DNA of 64,000 nt from Sphagnum compactum (lineage: Eukaryota > Bryophyta > Sphagnopsida > Sphagnales), in NCBI GenBank assembly GCA_965153455.1, contig OZ234500.1, positions 13,534,557-13,598,556 on the forward strand, written 5' to 3'. The notes under the pieces are model-generated. The model did no database searches, was not told the origin of the DNA, and worked only from the letters and a program-made list of their open reading frames with translations. The translations under genes were made by a program, and so were the position numbers. Shown here in pieces: positions 23,770 through 36,779 of the stretch. The first letter of the stretch is position 1, and each line of letters opens with the position of its first letter.

Positions 23770-25800
23770 GCAGATGAACTTGGAACAAACAATCCTTTCT
23801 CTTTCCTAATTTGTGTTCTGTGGTTGAGGTCTGAACCTTGAATGGTTTTGGCAAACTCTAGACTTAGGGAATTGTACAAGACATCTTTAATATGCCTAAA
23901 GGAAGCAGCACTTGAACAAAACTAAGTGTCAGGATTTATGCCTTTTTCCTTGCTGCAAAATATCCATGGTTGTTGTCTTCATGTTTATCCAGCCTTAGTG
24001 CTTATAAAGAAGCACATGTGTGGGAACAGACCTGAACCTGTCATGACATGTGTGAACCCTTGTTGCATCTTGCCAAAAGAGCTCCATTTTGTCTCATATT
24101 GAATACAGCCTTGACAGATCTTTGCAAGCCTGAAAGTCCCATTGCACCCATCTGTGCTTGCACCCACACAGTTCTATCAGTCATCAAGCCTAAGTTGCAC
24201 TCCTGTGTTGTCTTATGCTCACAAGAGAGTTTGATGTGCAATAAGCAGACCAGAAATCTAAATCAAACTGATCATCAACAGAGCCATGTAATGCATCAGA
24301 GCTCATGCAAATCAGGCTTTCAGATGACCAAGAAAGGTATATTCTCTTGCTCCATCAACAAGAGAACAATGGACTGTGGCTGCAATCATAACCATTTTCC
24401 TTGTCTGATATTGCAGGTGTTGGTGAATGCATTGATTATTTGATAGAATCAAGACATAGGTTGTATGAAGAAATCTTTCAGCAGAATCGTGCTCCTCTGT
24501 AGAGTAGAAAGCTCGAAAGTTTGTGCATGAGAGATAAGCATTTTCTTTCTTCCTCAACCCAAAATTTGTCCTCTTTCCTTGGACCTTGCCAGTCTCAGTC
24601 CCCTCCCTCTCCCTCTTCATCTTCATGGTCCTAGCAATTGTCTGCCTCATCATCTTGATGTTGATTCTCTTCACTGTCTTGGTATTGATCTTTCTTTCTG
24701 CCAAATCTTCCTTTTTATTCTTGGTTTGAACTTTCTCTCATTTTCCTCATTTGAGATATGGAAATGGTGTGGCGCAAAAAGGTGTGAATGTGAACTTTTT
24801 TTCAGCAAGAAGCTTTTGTGGGAACAGGTTTCATTTTAGGGTTTGAAGGAGTGCCTTATACCTTTCAGCAAAAGTTTGAAGACAAGCTGGAGAGAGATAA
24901 TGGCAACATAGAATGGATTTCTCAGGACAGCTGTGTGGGACTCTTGACTGTGTGGTTATACAGGCGAGGATTTTCTATTGTTGAGAACATGTTTTGGCGA
25001 AACCAATGTAGGAGCGTCCGCTATTTTGTTCTGTGTGATTCAAGGGGGGTTTTAAATCTCACACCAAGTGCTTATGGCTGGTGATTGTGGAGAAGGGTGG
25101 TGCTTATTCTTGAATGTATGGTGTTCATGGGATGCTGTGGTGAATTAATGGGATGAATTGAAGCTATTAAGACCATTCTGAATACTTTTGAATTCTTTTG
25201 GGGTATTGCTTTGATTAGTGGAGCCAACAGAGGACTGTTTGTAATCCGTTGCACCTCAATCTTCTGTAGTTTTCAAATGAATTAAAGCGGAGGGAACTTG
25301 ACCAGATGATAACACATCAAGATGGATTTTTCCAGATCGTGTGAGCTTGGCAGGGATAATCTGTGTTCTGTTTAGTTATGTTGTCAGTACATTTGTATCA
25401 GTAATGTGTGATAGGGCAGATCTTCTACAATGGCACCTCTGCCAGTGAGAAGAAAGGGTCTGCAAAATTGGTGTCTGTGTTGTTGAGTGCTGCAGATGAG
25501 AAATAAGTATGCAGGCGTAGCATTCATTCAGAAATTGCAGCAGTTGACAGGTCTTGCAAACAGGGTCTGATCTCAAATTGTGTTGAGAGCTTGAGTAGGA
25601 GAGAAGAAAAGAGATTCCAAAAATTAAAAATCCATCATTTGTTTGTGTTGTGTCAATTGAAGTCTGCCAATTGTGAGCAGTTTGTTTTCAGAATTTGTGT
25701 GTCAGTTCCAATGAAGTAGTTCTGGAAGTTCAATATCTCAAAAGTGAACATCCTAAATGAAATTGTGTTGTTATATGCTCAAACAGTGGCAGAAGGGAAA
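23770..25800. other. 3' flank of L24 gene, no recognised gene
   Basis: Composition is gene-like as far as about 25800. Open frames at 24048-24443 (+), 24312-24704 (-) and 24818-25084 (+) are unrecognised. The minus-strand one has a basic N-terminus produced by a CT-rich tract on the + strand. Part of this may be 3' UTR, but no polyadenylation site could be fixed. Confidence 0.35.
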
Positions 25801-28789
25801 TACACTTGAAGCTTTATTAACATTTCGTACAAAGGTATATATTATTTCTATCAATTTTTTATGTGTTTTCTAGTTTTTAATTTTTGTCCATGTGTGCATA
25901 TAAAGGATGTTTATAAAATGATTTTTTCTTTTTTTTTCATCTTGTGTTTGTGTGATGTATATAAAATGAGTGTATTTTAAACTCAAAAGTATGTACTAGG
26001 GTTAGGTATTTAAAACAATTTTTAAAATTTTCTTGTTATTGTTAATATTTGTGCATGTGTTCTCATTAAACATGTATTTGAAGTGAATTTTGATTTTTTT
26101 TTTGTCATTTTGTTATTTTATGATGTAGAACATAAGAAAGTGTATTTTCAATATAACCTGTGTTAAGGTTAGGTTGTTTTAAGATTCGTCCATGTGTACA
26201 TGTTCTGCATTTCTATAAAATTAAATTTGGCTTTCTTTCTTTTCATTTTGTATTTGTATAATGCAAAAGGTTTAAAAAAATATTTTTTTAATGAACTTTT
26301 AAAATTTTAGTGTAATTTTTTGGGATAAAATCATGGATGATGGATTATTTCAAAGGTGGACCTACTTTTTTATCAAAGAAAATGAAATCACATTGATCAA
26401 AAACATTCTATTGGTGGAAACACTTTCATTTGTTCATGTGCCTCAATCAATGCAATCATAAAATACATTAAGAATTCTCTCCGAGGTTGATATGAATCGA
26501 CATTGGTCTTCTTAATGTTCTTAATGTTCTTGACTTGTATGAAAAAAAATGGGAAGCAACTTAATAAGCGTTATTTGTCATTAAACGTAATTGTCAATTA
26601 TTGAAGGAATGTCATCGAAAAGAATAGCAAATCAAGAACAAGATTGAAAAAATAAAAAGTGAATGCCAACATAAAAAGAATGATGAAATTGTTTATCGGA
26701 AGTTGTTTGCTATCAAGCAAATGAAATTTGAATTTGAAACTTGAAAGCTTAAATGAAATCTTTTTGTTGAAATTCAAAGGTTTGGTGATATGCTACATGC
26801 TTTCAAATGATTTAATTATTTCTATGCCTCTTATTTTGTATCAAAAGACAATTTATCAATAAATTAAAAAATATTTCATCTAGATATCAAAAATTAATCC
26901 ATTTTGTTTTTTGAATATTTTCATATTTTTTTATAAGGTTTTTGCCATGTTGATTCAAATTGAAATGTCTTTCTTTTAGTTTTATAAATTAGGTGGGGTC
27001 AGTGAGTTCTAGCATCACATGTGGTTTAAATTTGAACCCATTGTTAGAAAATTAAAAAATATATAACTTTTTGTTGAAGAGGTTTTTGTGGCTTTTATCA
27101 AAATTTTCCATATTTTTTCAAATTGATTTTTTTTAAATAATTTAAATTAAAGTTGGTCAATAACTTCCTTGATCACAGGTGGTCAAATTTGGACCCATTG
27201 TCACAAGGTCAAAAAAAGTTACAATTTTCAATTTGGAAGAAGTTTTTTTAAGTTTTATTAATTTTTACCATCTTGTTTCAAATTGGGATTTCTTTTCATT
27301 TTTTTTCCAACATGATAATTTGCTTGAATTCAAATATTTTATTGATCACATGTGGTTTAATTTTTAAATTACAAAAATATCAAAAGAAATTGTGAATGCA
27401 TTTTCAAAATGAACTTAGATAAAATGTAAAAACTTGTCAATTAATTTTGTCAATATAAATTTGACATCGATTTGGGTTGGGTCAAACATTCAACCAATTT
27501 CTAAAAAATGCATCACACATTACTTATTTACATATTGTTTGACTTTCATGTGCAAAAAACATTTGCTCATTTACGCCACAAAATTCATTTATCTGAAGAC
27601 GTTTTACAGTTGGGATGTTCCCATCAATTAACTAACAATACTTATGAAAGACATAATAAAACACTATAAATCCAAGAATTCAATCAACATGGGCATTAAG
27701 ATTATAAAATCTTTCACTTATTTTTTAAAAACACAAGAAATTTTTCAATATTAACCTTATCAACATTCATTTAATAGTTAAACACAATCTTATTTACTGA
27801 TTTCTATCAACCTGCTTGAAATTTCACAAAAGATATTTTTGACTTGAATAACACCCATCTCTTAATAGGAAAGACAAAAATAATAATTGAAATTACATGT
27901 AAAAATAATGATGTCTCAAATTCCAAAAGTAAATTCTTCACTTAAACCATTTTCATTGTTTTATGACATTTAACTTTTAAAGCCTCAACATGACTATAAA
28001 TTCTTTTGAAGTTTAAATATGAAAAGGATCATTGGCATGCATGTGAAAAATAGTTGTGTGTTTTTGGGGTCACTCATTAAGTGTAAGGTAACTCCAATGG
28101 TTGGGGCATTTTCAAAATAATGAACTTTGAAGCCAAATAAGTTTGCACAATGTAAACTATGATGCAATTTTTACTTTTTTATTTGTTTTAAAACTATGAT
28201 ATTCAACATGTACCAAACAAGTACCTGATGGGTCTCAAAGTAATTTTTTTTAAAAAATAATGCATTCATTTTGAAAAGCCCACATTTTTTGATGATTTGT
28301 TAATAGATATAAAGGGCACTATGTTTGCATTACTGCAAAATGTGTAATGTTTTATTATGTAGGTAATTCCTAAAAAGTCAAAAGCTATATAATCACCATA
28401 AACTACTAAACAAAGTTCTAATGAATCCAGAGAATGCCTAATGAAATTGCAAAATGTTTAATGAACAATTGAAACATGCCATGAAAAAATAGAACTTCCT
28501 AGGAAGGAAAGTCTTTTATAAAATCTATTTTTCCTAGTGTTAAAAAATTTGGACCAAGGTTTTATAAAATTAACATGGCTACTATGTGTGCTGCCATGGA
28601 AGTCTTGAATATGCTCCATTTATTCATGGTTTGACATTCATAATAAATCAATTTTTGTGCATACTAATTGGTTCAATTTATTGGTTTTATGCATAAAAAT
28701 GATTTGTGTGTAATAGATTAATAGGGTCTAAATGACACAATACCCATTAATGCACCAATCCAACAGAACCTATTGTGGATTCCCTTGAC
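25801..28789. other. AT-rich DNA with degenerate ~165-bp direct repeats
   Basis: No gene. At about 27012, 27172 and 27343 the phrase ATCACA(T/G)GTGGT recurs, the first two followed by (T)CAAATTTGGACCCATTGT-like sequence, so a degenerate 160-170-bp direct repeat is present. Around 26530-26800 a broken frame with many Lys/Glu residues (KIEKIKSECQHKK) may be transposon-derived coiled coil; unproven. Confidence 0.4.
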
Positions 28790-28796
28790 TAAATGA

Positions 28797-29059
28797 ATTT
28801 ATTTAGTCATTTTATTTCCCCACTTCTTTTCTTAACTTCTTCACTTCCTTCACTACCCACTTTTTTTGTCCCACCCCCACCAACTTTATCTCCCCCCCCT
28901 CCTTTTTTAATCTTTTTTCTTCATTATTTTTTTGTCTTTCTCCTTCTTTTCTTTTTTCTTCTTTTTTTTCTTTTTCCCTTATTTTGCTCCTTTTATTTCT
29001 CCTTGTTCTTCTTATTTATCTCATTCTCTTTTTCTTTTTTTTCTTTTTTCTTTTTTTAA
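28797..29059 (+). repeat. Pyrimidine-rich low-complexity tract
   Basis: About 260 bases in which the + strand is almost all C and T (runs of TTCTTTTTTC and CCCCCCCC). The overlapping open frame (28793-29059, mostly Phe/Ser/Leu/Pro) reflects composition only. Confidence 0.8.
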
Positions 29060-29764
29060 TTTATTAATGTGTTGTTGTTTTCAAGTGTTTGCTACAAGCT
29101 TGGAACAATGGTTGTGTGTATGTGTTTTCAAATGTTGCTAAAATCTTGGAGTGGTGGTTGTAAGTGTGTGGGGGCTTTCAAATGTTGTTAGAAGCTTGTT
29201 GGAACAACATGAGGAGGCAACTTGGAATGATTTTCCTTGTGTTCATTTGTGCAAGATTAGTAGAGGATGATGGTTCCTCACAAGAGATTATTTCATTGCA
29301 CAATAACTTTTCAAATTTTGCAATGTAACTTCAAGCACCATTCATGAAAGTATTGAGTAACTTCATTAGAAACTACACCAAATGGGATAATCACAATTCT
29401 TATAATTGAAAATGAGCAAGATGTAATAACAAAAAAATTAACAATTATTGGTCAACATGGTGATTTAAGAAGTGATGCACTTAAGGATTAAGATTTTGCT
29501 CTAGTGGATGCAATTACCCAAGGATTTTATCTTGCTTTAACAAATCAAATTATTATTGTAACTATAATCCCTTCATAGAACTTGTTTTTAATGAAGACGA
29601 TGAACAATGGGGTGTGCTTAGGAAACCTATTAAATATTCAAACATTTTTCTAAGGATTGCGGATTACATGTTAAGGTACTTAAAAGATGAAATCAAAATA
29701 AGATTCATAATGTTTTAGTAAACCTCAACCCAACCTTCACCTTACACATTCATGTGAAGCGAAG
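29060..29764. other. Possible decayed coding sequence, unrecognised
   Basis: Between about 29290 and 29700 a + strand reading with scattered stops (ELVFNEDDEQWGVLRKPI, then NIFLRIADYMLRYLKDEI) looks like old protein-coding DNA, perhaps of an element, but I do not recognise it. Confidence 0.3.
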
Positions 29765-29944
29765 GTGGGATCTCACTTTGAACTCTCACTTGTGAGTTCG
29801 TCCTAGTCCCATTTTGGAGCTCTAACATGCTCTCTTAACCCCAAAATGTTGCGAGTTAGGGAGTGTGCCCCAACTCTTTTCTTCTTCCGTTGTTCCACTC
29901 TGGGACCCACCTTTGGGTCTCTTGAGGAGCTTGGGGGCACGTCA
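29765..29944 (-). mobile_element. LTR fragment (family of ~913 bp), outer end
   Basis: Corresponds to the last ~180 bases of the LTRs at 49303-50216 and 50837-51749 as written on the + strand, ending TTGGGGGCACGTCA. In element orientation (minus strand) it is the start of the LTR, TGACGTGCCCCCAAGC. It is broken off at its left side and abuts a pol fragment on its right. Confidence 0.7.
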
Positions 29945-30417
29945 AGTTGAACCTTAAGTTCGTTCAACTCCTCATGACTCATTCGATATGGGGCCTTGGC
30001 AGGAGGTGCCACTCTTGGCATCACTTCAATTGCATGGTTAATCTCGTCTTCTCAGGGTAATTCACGAAGTAGCTTTTCGAGCATCACATCCAAGAATTGG
30101 TCCATCACTCACTTAACACATTTAGGAAGGCTAACCAAGTTGGTAGACTCCTTTGGCTCAAATTCATCCACCACACGCATCACACACAACATACCACAAC
30201 TTGCCATGCATTTTTTTTCCAATATTTACTTAACATCAAATGGATGGTCTATCCACCCACACTAAGCACTTCATGTGCCTTCACTCGGATGATCCCATTT
30301 TTGGATGGGACTCTAATTAGCCTATTGTGCCATTCTATGAGCACATTGTTATGGGTGATAAATTTCCATTCCCAAAATGCATTCCATCCTTCCTAAGGTG
30401 GAAACGAACAAGTCCAC
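29945..30417 (-). pseudogene. Ty3/Gypsy protease-RT junction fragment
   Basis: Read on the minus strand it contains, in order and across stops and frameshifts, phrases such as THNNVLIEW-like, VHEVLSVGG-like, LEKLLRELP, EDEINHAIEVMPRVAPPAKA and PYRMSHEELNELKVQL. The last block is the conserved entry to gypsy reverse transcriptase. Only about 470 bp survives, and both ends coincide with LTR termini (LTR outer end on the left, LTR inner end on the right). Confidence 0.75.
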
Positions 30418-30840
30418 TGTCGCAACCCTAGCCTTGGGTTTGCGACCAAAGCAAGGGCTGGCAAGGTTGCAGGCCAAGAAGGAAGTCCGAGAGTCACACC
30501 GCATGCTCCCGAGAGTGTAAGAGAATGTGAGGGAATGAACCCTCATTCTCCCAAGGGAGTTTCCACTTTGGAGTTGGAGTCCCGGTGGACTCCCGAATCT
30601 TCAGAGGGCAATTGCAAGGGTCAAGACTCATTGGATTGAAAAATTCCTTATATCATTGGAAAGCTCGTAGAACCTAGATGTCTAAACTGGGCTCGCATAA
30701 CCCATTTGGACGTTTGAAACACAAATTATGGCCAAAAGAAGGGCCGGGAATCAAATTGGCAATTTGACTCCCGACTAATAAAAGTCAGGAATCGACCCGA
30801 TTTCCTTGCGTTCAGATGGCATGCGACATACCCTTGAAAA
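30418..30840 (-). mobile_element. LTR fragment (family of ~913 bp), inner half
   Basis: Begins TGTCGCAACCCTAGCCTTGG and follows the LTR at 50837 closely (AGGAAGTCCGAGAGTCACAC, GGTGGACTCCCGAATCTTC, TTATATCATTGGAAAGCTC) until CATACCCTTGAAAA at 30840, after which similarity stops. Orientation is given to match the minus-strand gypsy internal regions. Confidence 0.8.
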
Positions 30841-31169
30841 ACAACCTTTCGACCTTGAACCCCATCAAAAGGATCCTCCTTTGAGGGCCTACACTGAGCC
30901 AACAAAATCGGGCCTATTCATTTTTAGTAAAACTTCCAATTGTTCTAACATGAAGAATTATGGAGTGTTGTTCCTCTTCACTTTCACGGTCATCACAGTC
31001 TTCTTGTTCTTCATAATCCTCTTGCTCCTGCATACTAGTCTCGAGCGGAACATCTAGGGTTTGGTGGGTTTTGCCACCATAGCCTTTTCAATCGGCTTGC
31101 GATTCCTCTTGGGTGCCATCAAACTACACACTCAATGGATCAAGCTCTTACTAGAACTCTAATATTAAG
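30841..31169. other. Short unassigned segment between LTR pieces
   Basis: Contains CT-rich sequence with TCTTCTTGTTCTTCATAATCC and no recognisable protein. Its minus strand would be rich in Glu/Asp codons, like a gag tail; no further support. Confidence 0.3.
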
Positions 31170-32086
31170 TGCTACACGCCCAAACTCCTTAAGAGACCCA
31201 AATGTGAATCCTAAAACGAAACAACGGAAAAAAAAAAAGTTGGGGCATGTTCCCTAACTTTGCAACACTTCGGGGGTAGGAAGGCACGCTGGAACTTTGG
31301 GATGGGGTTAGGACGAACTCATAAGTGAGAGATCAAAATGAGATCAATTTGCACAACCAATAAAAAGAGGATAGTTAGTGCAAGTTGAATGGAAGTGATG
31401 CAACGGACTTAGTAAAAACAACCTCAAGCATAAACTTTACACAACCCACAACCTTTGGGAGGAGGCACCACTCCCCTCCCCCTATAATATACTTTGTGCC
31501 TCTCCATAGGGCCTACATCCAAATGCCATTTTTCCTCGAGACCCCCAAGTGGGAGTCCCAAAACTTAGACTCTTGATGTTCCAAAATTTTGGATGCTCTT
31601 ATCTTTTTCAAATCAAATTGTTTTTGAACATTCAAGGAAAATATTATATAATTTTTAAAAAGATCTTTTCAATGGTCCATAGCACGCCCCAATCAAAATT
31701 CATTTGACCCCTGCTTTTAAGGGGTTTATGGTTGGGAGTCAAATTCCCAATTTGACCCCCGCCCTTTTTTTTATCATAACTCATGCAAATCAAGTTAAAT
31801 GAACAATGTGAGGGCATTTTAAGCATTTAAGCTTCAAGACCTTTCTAATGGTGTCATGGGGGACCAATTTGGTGTTTTTTTTCCTTTCCAACCAAGGCTC
31901 TAAACATTCGCAATTCTTGCACGAATGCAACTCCCAAAGTGGGAGTGCATTTGGGAGTCATTGGGCTCCATCCCTTACACTCTCCCCCATTTGTGAAAAT
32001 ATGTTTTACACCTAAACACATTCTCTTGGCCTCATGGGCCCTTGCACTCCACGCCAAATCACGAACCCAATGTTAAGGTTGTGACA
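31170..32086 (+). mobile_element. Full-length LTR, opposite orientation
   Basis: Starts TGCTACACGCCCAAACTCCT and ends AAGGTTGTGACA. It is the reverse complement, at LTR-wide diverged similarity, of the copies at 49303 and 50837, and nearly the same length (917 bp). A TATA-like CCCCCTATAATATACT at about 31477 matches CCCCCTTATAATATA on the minus strand of the other copies, supporting a promoter-bearing LTR. No 5-bp target duplication was seen at its flanks (TTAAG against ACAGA). Confidence 0.7.
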
Positions 32087-33900
32087 ACAGATGCATTGTC
32101 GATACCAAGGAGTAGTCACCCTTTTATTACATTAGCTTTACAACTAGTACAGACGTTTGAACACAAGCACAAGGAAGAAAAAACCCCGCCCTTGGAGATT
32201 CATGATGAAGTTCAAGAAGATTTCGTTGTTGTCTATAAGAAATGCCTCACGAAACATGGAGGCCAAGTAATCAAACAAGTTTCAAAGCTAGAGAGGATTT
32301 TCATGTGCCCCGCTTCATTGGAACCTATCACTCGAGAAAAATCACAACATAGTACTATTGGATCACACCTTTTCTATTTGAATCTGCAACATTGTAATGT
32401 TTCCTTAAGTTTCAACGAGATTTAATTAGTAATTGTAAAGTGTTTGCAAAATGTTAGTCTAACTTTTAATGTTCAATTGAAAAGTAACCCATATCAATTC
32501 ATGTGAAACATGTTTCAATATACATCTTTCCGTCCCCAAAATTCCAAGACTTTCAAACTTCTCGAACAAAAATCATGTTTCAACATTCTATTAATTCCAT
32601 ATTTGTGTCATGTTTCAACAACCTATCATTCCATGTTTCAACATTCTATCAGTTCCAAAGAAACATGTTACAATACCAATAGGTAAGTTTATGTTTCGAT
32701 GGCAAATTAAAGAATTCTTCAACAACTATCATGTTTCAAAACACGTCTATAAAAATTTCATCCCTCATTCATGGACACGATCATATTTCGATTTTCACAA
32801 TAGGCAAACCTAAAGTAAAAACTAATGATTTTTTATAATCATGTTTCGATAGGTTTTAATTAGCATGTTTTTGTGCTATAATATGTCTCATCTCTGAATG
32901 CACTTACCTTTTAGGGTCTTTAAATTTAGATCATGATATGAAGAATGAGGAGTCAAAATAGACAAACATTTCGGATAGAGCTTCACCATTAGGAAATATG
33001 GGTACCAATCCAAAAGAGTTACATACCCCAAAATCAACTCCCAAAAAACCAGAAGAGAGATGGTGGGGATAGAAAGAAAAAATTAGAACTTGACAAGGTG
33101 CTTTGAGAGAACAAGGCCTAGCGAGAGGCTGATATATTGTTTCGAGAATTCTTGAAACGAAAACCAATGTTTGTTGGGAAAATCGTAGAAACACTAAGCA
33201 TTTGGCATCTATTGTAGTGCAATCTTCTTGATTAAGATTAGAAAAAGTAAAATAAAGAAGAATTTGCAAAGAGATTGGGTACCTTTATGCGGGATCCAAA
33301 CTTCAACACAATTTCCTATTACACATTCGAAAAGTTCATGCAAGGAAACAAAGTGGTACTCAATTACTCTTACCATATTGATCCATTACAGTTGATTCAC
33401 ACTTACATCTAATTTTTAACATATGCATCCATAGTCACATCAATCACTTTAGCCTTCGTTCCATATCTATGTTTCGGATACATACATGCTTATTTGACAT
33501 TTTCCATCATTGGTGTTTCAACATCACTTAAGGTTAAAAATTTGTGTCCAGTATATTCATTCAGGTTTTGTTTCACATTCACATTTTTCCTAGGTTTTTT
33601 TTATTCTTTTCCATTGTTAAGTTTTCAGTAGGTGCCATTATAGATGCTTCAAATCCCTTAAACATACCCATTCCATGTATTCTAAAACATGGCAATGGCA
33701 TGTTTCTATCACCCCACAAACTTCATTGAATGTTTCTATCACCCCACTAATACCCCAAAACATGCCTATAACATGTTCCAATGAAGTTGGTTAAGTAACA
33801 TAAAATGTTGATTTAAGTAACATGTTAATTGTTATTTCTTATTCATTTTTTGTATGTTTGTTATGTAGGCTATGTGTATGTTAATACACTTTCACTATTG
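32087..33900. other. Left part of ATGTTTC-rich region
   Basis: No recognised gene. The heptamer ATGTTTC occurs seven times between about 32509 and 32855. Open frames at 32042-32425 (+) and 32931-33269 (-) are unrecognised. A terminal inverted repeat for the large element was looked for here and not found. Confidence 0.4.
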
Positions 33901-33909
33901 GGTCAAATG

Positions 33910-36237
33910 TAGGCTAAACATGGAGATGAGTTTGTTGTTATAGTCTCCCAAATAATGGATTTCCTGGAAACTGGCGACACACAACCATTGGCCAATTCCC
34001 TACATGAGTTTCTGGAATATCAAATATGCCTACAATGGTTCAATGAAGCAAAGAACAAACACAAGGATTTATTAAGACAACAAAGGCTTAGCTTTGTTGC
34101 TAAGCGCCTCAAGGAGTTTGATATGGCCAAGAAAAATTGAGGCTATAAAGTGGGATTAAAATCCTTTATGGCATATGTCAATAATGACTAATGCTTACTT
34201 GCGTTAAAGAGGCTTGAGCTCCCTTAGTTGCATTCTTTCGACGAGGCTGAAATAATTGCAAGTAACTTTCTACGAAGGAAAACACCTTTTAGGAATGTTC
34301 CTTGGGAGGTTCGGTTAATAAAGTTTTTTTCTAGCACTTGTTGGATATGGACGTTGTGCCTACCCACTCCAAGGCATTAACAACACATCCATTAAAAAGA
34401 TGAGGATGGGGGAATATCACTCAGCCTGCCATAAAGCTGTTGATATTTTAAAGCAAGATGGTCATCTTTTATTCGGGGACAAGAAATTCAGGAGGGTATT
34501 AAGGATGAGGATATAGAGGTTGCGTATGAAAGGTTCATGTCACCATTAAATAATTTGTTCGAGATGTCATTATTTTTTGTTGCTATACAAATTAAGGCAA
34601 TATAGGATATGGTGCGCACAAAGATATTACATTATTCCAAGAAATCAGATGAAGAACAAAGGGAAGTTCATTTATGGACATAAGGAAATATCTTTGACAT
34701 TGTGAGACATAGATATGGGATGGATAAACGTGCGTTGGGGTGTGCTTCAAATTCTAGATGCTTCAACTAGTCTCCCCCATGAAGTTGCACTTGCCTTAAA
34801 CAAGGTGGTAAAATAAAGACATGTTTCCTTGTTCCCAACTCAGCTGACAATTGTAGGTGTTCCCAAAATGTTATCCTTGGAAGCATCGTCCGACTTTGTG
34901 GCCACAAGTTGGGGCATCCAAGTCTATGAAAGAAATGAATCACAAGGTTTGGACAAGTAGCAAGTCAAAAACCAGGAAGCTCACATCATAGAAACATTCA
35001 AAATCGAGCATCACCCAGAGGATGTGAAAGTAGATGCATATATGGTAAATGTGGATACTTCAAAGCAGGTCTCACCTACGATTCATGTTTCGAAAGTCAC
35101 ACCTCAAGTTTCAGGGATCGCTAATAATGTGTTTTACCAAGGAGATTGCAACTTTTGAAGGTTTCAAAAGTTCAACCTTTGGAACCTCAAGTCTTAGACG
35201 TTCAAACTTTGGAAGCACAAGTTTTAGCAAAACCTCAAGTTCAAAGGTCCAAGTTTTAGAAGTTCACATTTCAAATATCAAACTTTCAAAGGTTCAGATT
35301 TTGTTCTCCAAGAAATGGTTGTCGTCCATGTTTTGGAGGACCGATTTATGAATGTGAATGAAATCATCAAAGCTCCCCGAGATCTCAGCACCAATAAGGA
35401 CAAACTCAAACAATCTGGCGGGTCAATTCTTACTGTTTTTAGTTGGACCCGAACACAAATTTGACTCATGTTTTGGGCGGAAATAAACTTGATCATGTTT
35501 CAAATAACTATCTTTAGGATGTTGAAGGTCAGGTTGAGGCTATAACCGTTCGTGCATCAGATGACTTCCATGGTTTGGATGGAAATATCAACTTTGTCCT
35601 AGTCTAGGAAGTGGATTTCAAAGCAGGTCAGACAATCAATGTTTTTTCTCCACCAATTTAGCACGTTTCAACGATACATGATCTCAATTATGTTTTAGTA
35701 AAGCATCATGGGGATTATGTTTCAAAAATTAACATGGGAATCAAACAAAATCGCACGCCATCAATGCCATCAAAGCCCGATCAAGTTGGCGTCTCTCCTC
35801 CAAAGGAGACAATACATGGGAATATATTGTGGTCAAACACATATGTTGATGAGAATACGACCATTGATCTGATAGTGAATGCAATGATGTCGGCCGAAGC
35901 TATGCTTCACATTTTTCAACAAGGACCCAAAGAAAGTGCCCCAAGTTTTGAAACATCTAATTTGGCTATCAAGAACATTTCAAAGGATATAAATGTTGCA
36001 AAAAAGAAATCTCAAACCCAAAAGTGGAAAAAACTTGAGGCAAAACCCAAAAGAACAAAGGCTAGTGCTAAAGCTACAAGGAAAAAAGTTGTGAAGAAAA
36101 GGACTACAATCATAGAGAGTTTTTCAAGTTCTAACAGTGAAGTTCCATTTCCACCTTTAGAAGAAGAACTTTATACTGTGTTGGAGGTTACACCTAAAAA
36201 TGACCAATGGCTTATTCGCTTTGCAAAAGCTAAATGA
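33910..36237 (+). pseudogene. Unknown element protein with V-Q repeats and Lys-rich tail
   Basis: A long broken reading frame. The N-terminal piece (33955-34140) includes LANSLHEFLEYQICLQWFNE and LRQQRLSFVAKRLKEFDMAK. A middle piece (about 34730-35140) reads VRWGVLQILDAST, SLPHEVALALNKVV, LTIVGVPKMLSLEASSDF. From about 35090 to 35300 it becomes repetitive (KVQPLEPQVLDVQTLEAQVL). The last 167 codons (35734-36237) are intact and include NAMMSAEAMLHIFQQGP, a Lys-rich stretch (KKSQTQKWKKLEAKPKR) and an acidic end. No family is recognised. It lies directly upstream of an Ulp1 relic on the same strand, and so may be the N-terminal part of the same element protein; that is inference. Confidence 0.45.
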
Positions 36238-36700
36238 GAGGTTCCTAACTCAATTATGTTTTTTTCCAAATTTTTTTTCCTTTTTGAATATATCTCTTGA
36301 TAAGATTTTTGTGTTTTTTCAGGTTATTTGATCTTTTCAAGACCACAAGGTATGATCCTTTCATTACTTGAAACATAAATTTAATGAAACATATCGTCAC
36401 TAGAAACCTAAATCTAAAGGAACATTGAACCATTACATTAAAGATACATGGAAATGTAGAGATAGAGATAGACATAAACATAAATCCTCATTATTTTTTA
36501 TACATGTATATATACTAAAACATGAAAGTAGATTAATATTGAGGACCCGAATACTAATTAATATACACCTATTTGCAAGGCTGAAGCGTTTACTGAAGAT
36601 GAGTTTTATGATTATGTGTTATTCTTTGGGGGTGATATAAAGAGGGAGGTTCGTCTTTGGCCGGAGGATGATGATTTCAAATCATTATTATATCAGCAAT
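36238..36700. other. Spacer between unknown ORF and Ulp1 relic
   Basis: AT-rich and possibly intronic; it includes a GAACATTGAACCATTACATT stretch and a broken frame around 36590-36700 (KRLLKMSFMIMCYSLGV). Nothing firm. Confidence 0.3.
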
Positions 36701-36779
36701 GGGAACTGCAGGGCACAATGTTAGACTTTTATTTATAGTTTATCTTACAATTGGAAAAACTTGTTATTCTGAAACGTTA

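Noticed and set aside
24312-24704. 130-codon basic protein on the minus strand
   Set aside because: Its basic N-terminus is the complement of a CT-rich tract, and no family match or gene structure is seen.
27012-27370. CRISPR-like array
   Set aside because: The direct repeats are long, diverged and few, in a plant nuclear context; no array structure or cas genes.
28793-29059. 88-codon Phe/Ser/Leu/Pro protein
   Set aside because: It is the translation of a pyrimidine-rich low-complexity tract.
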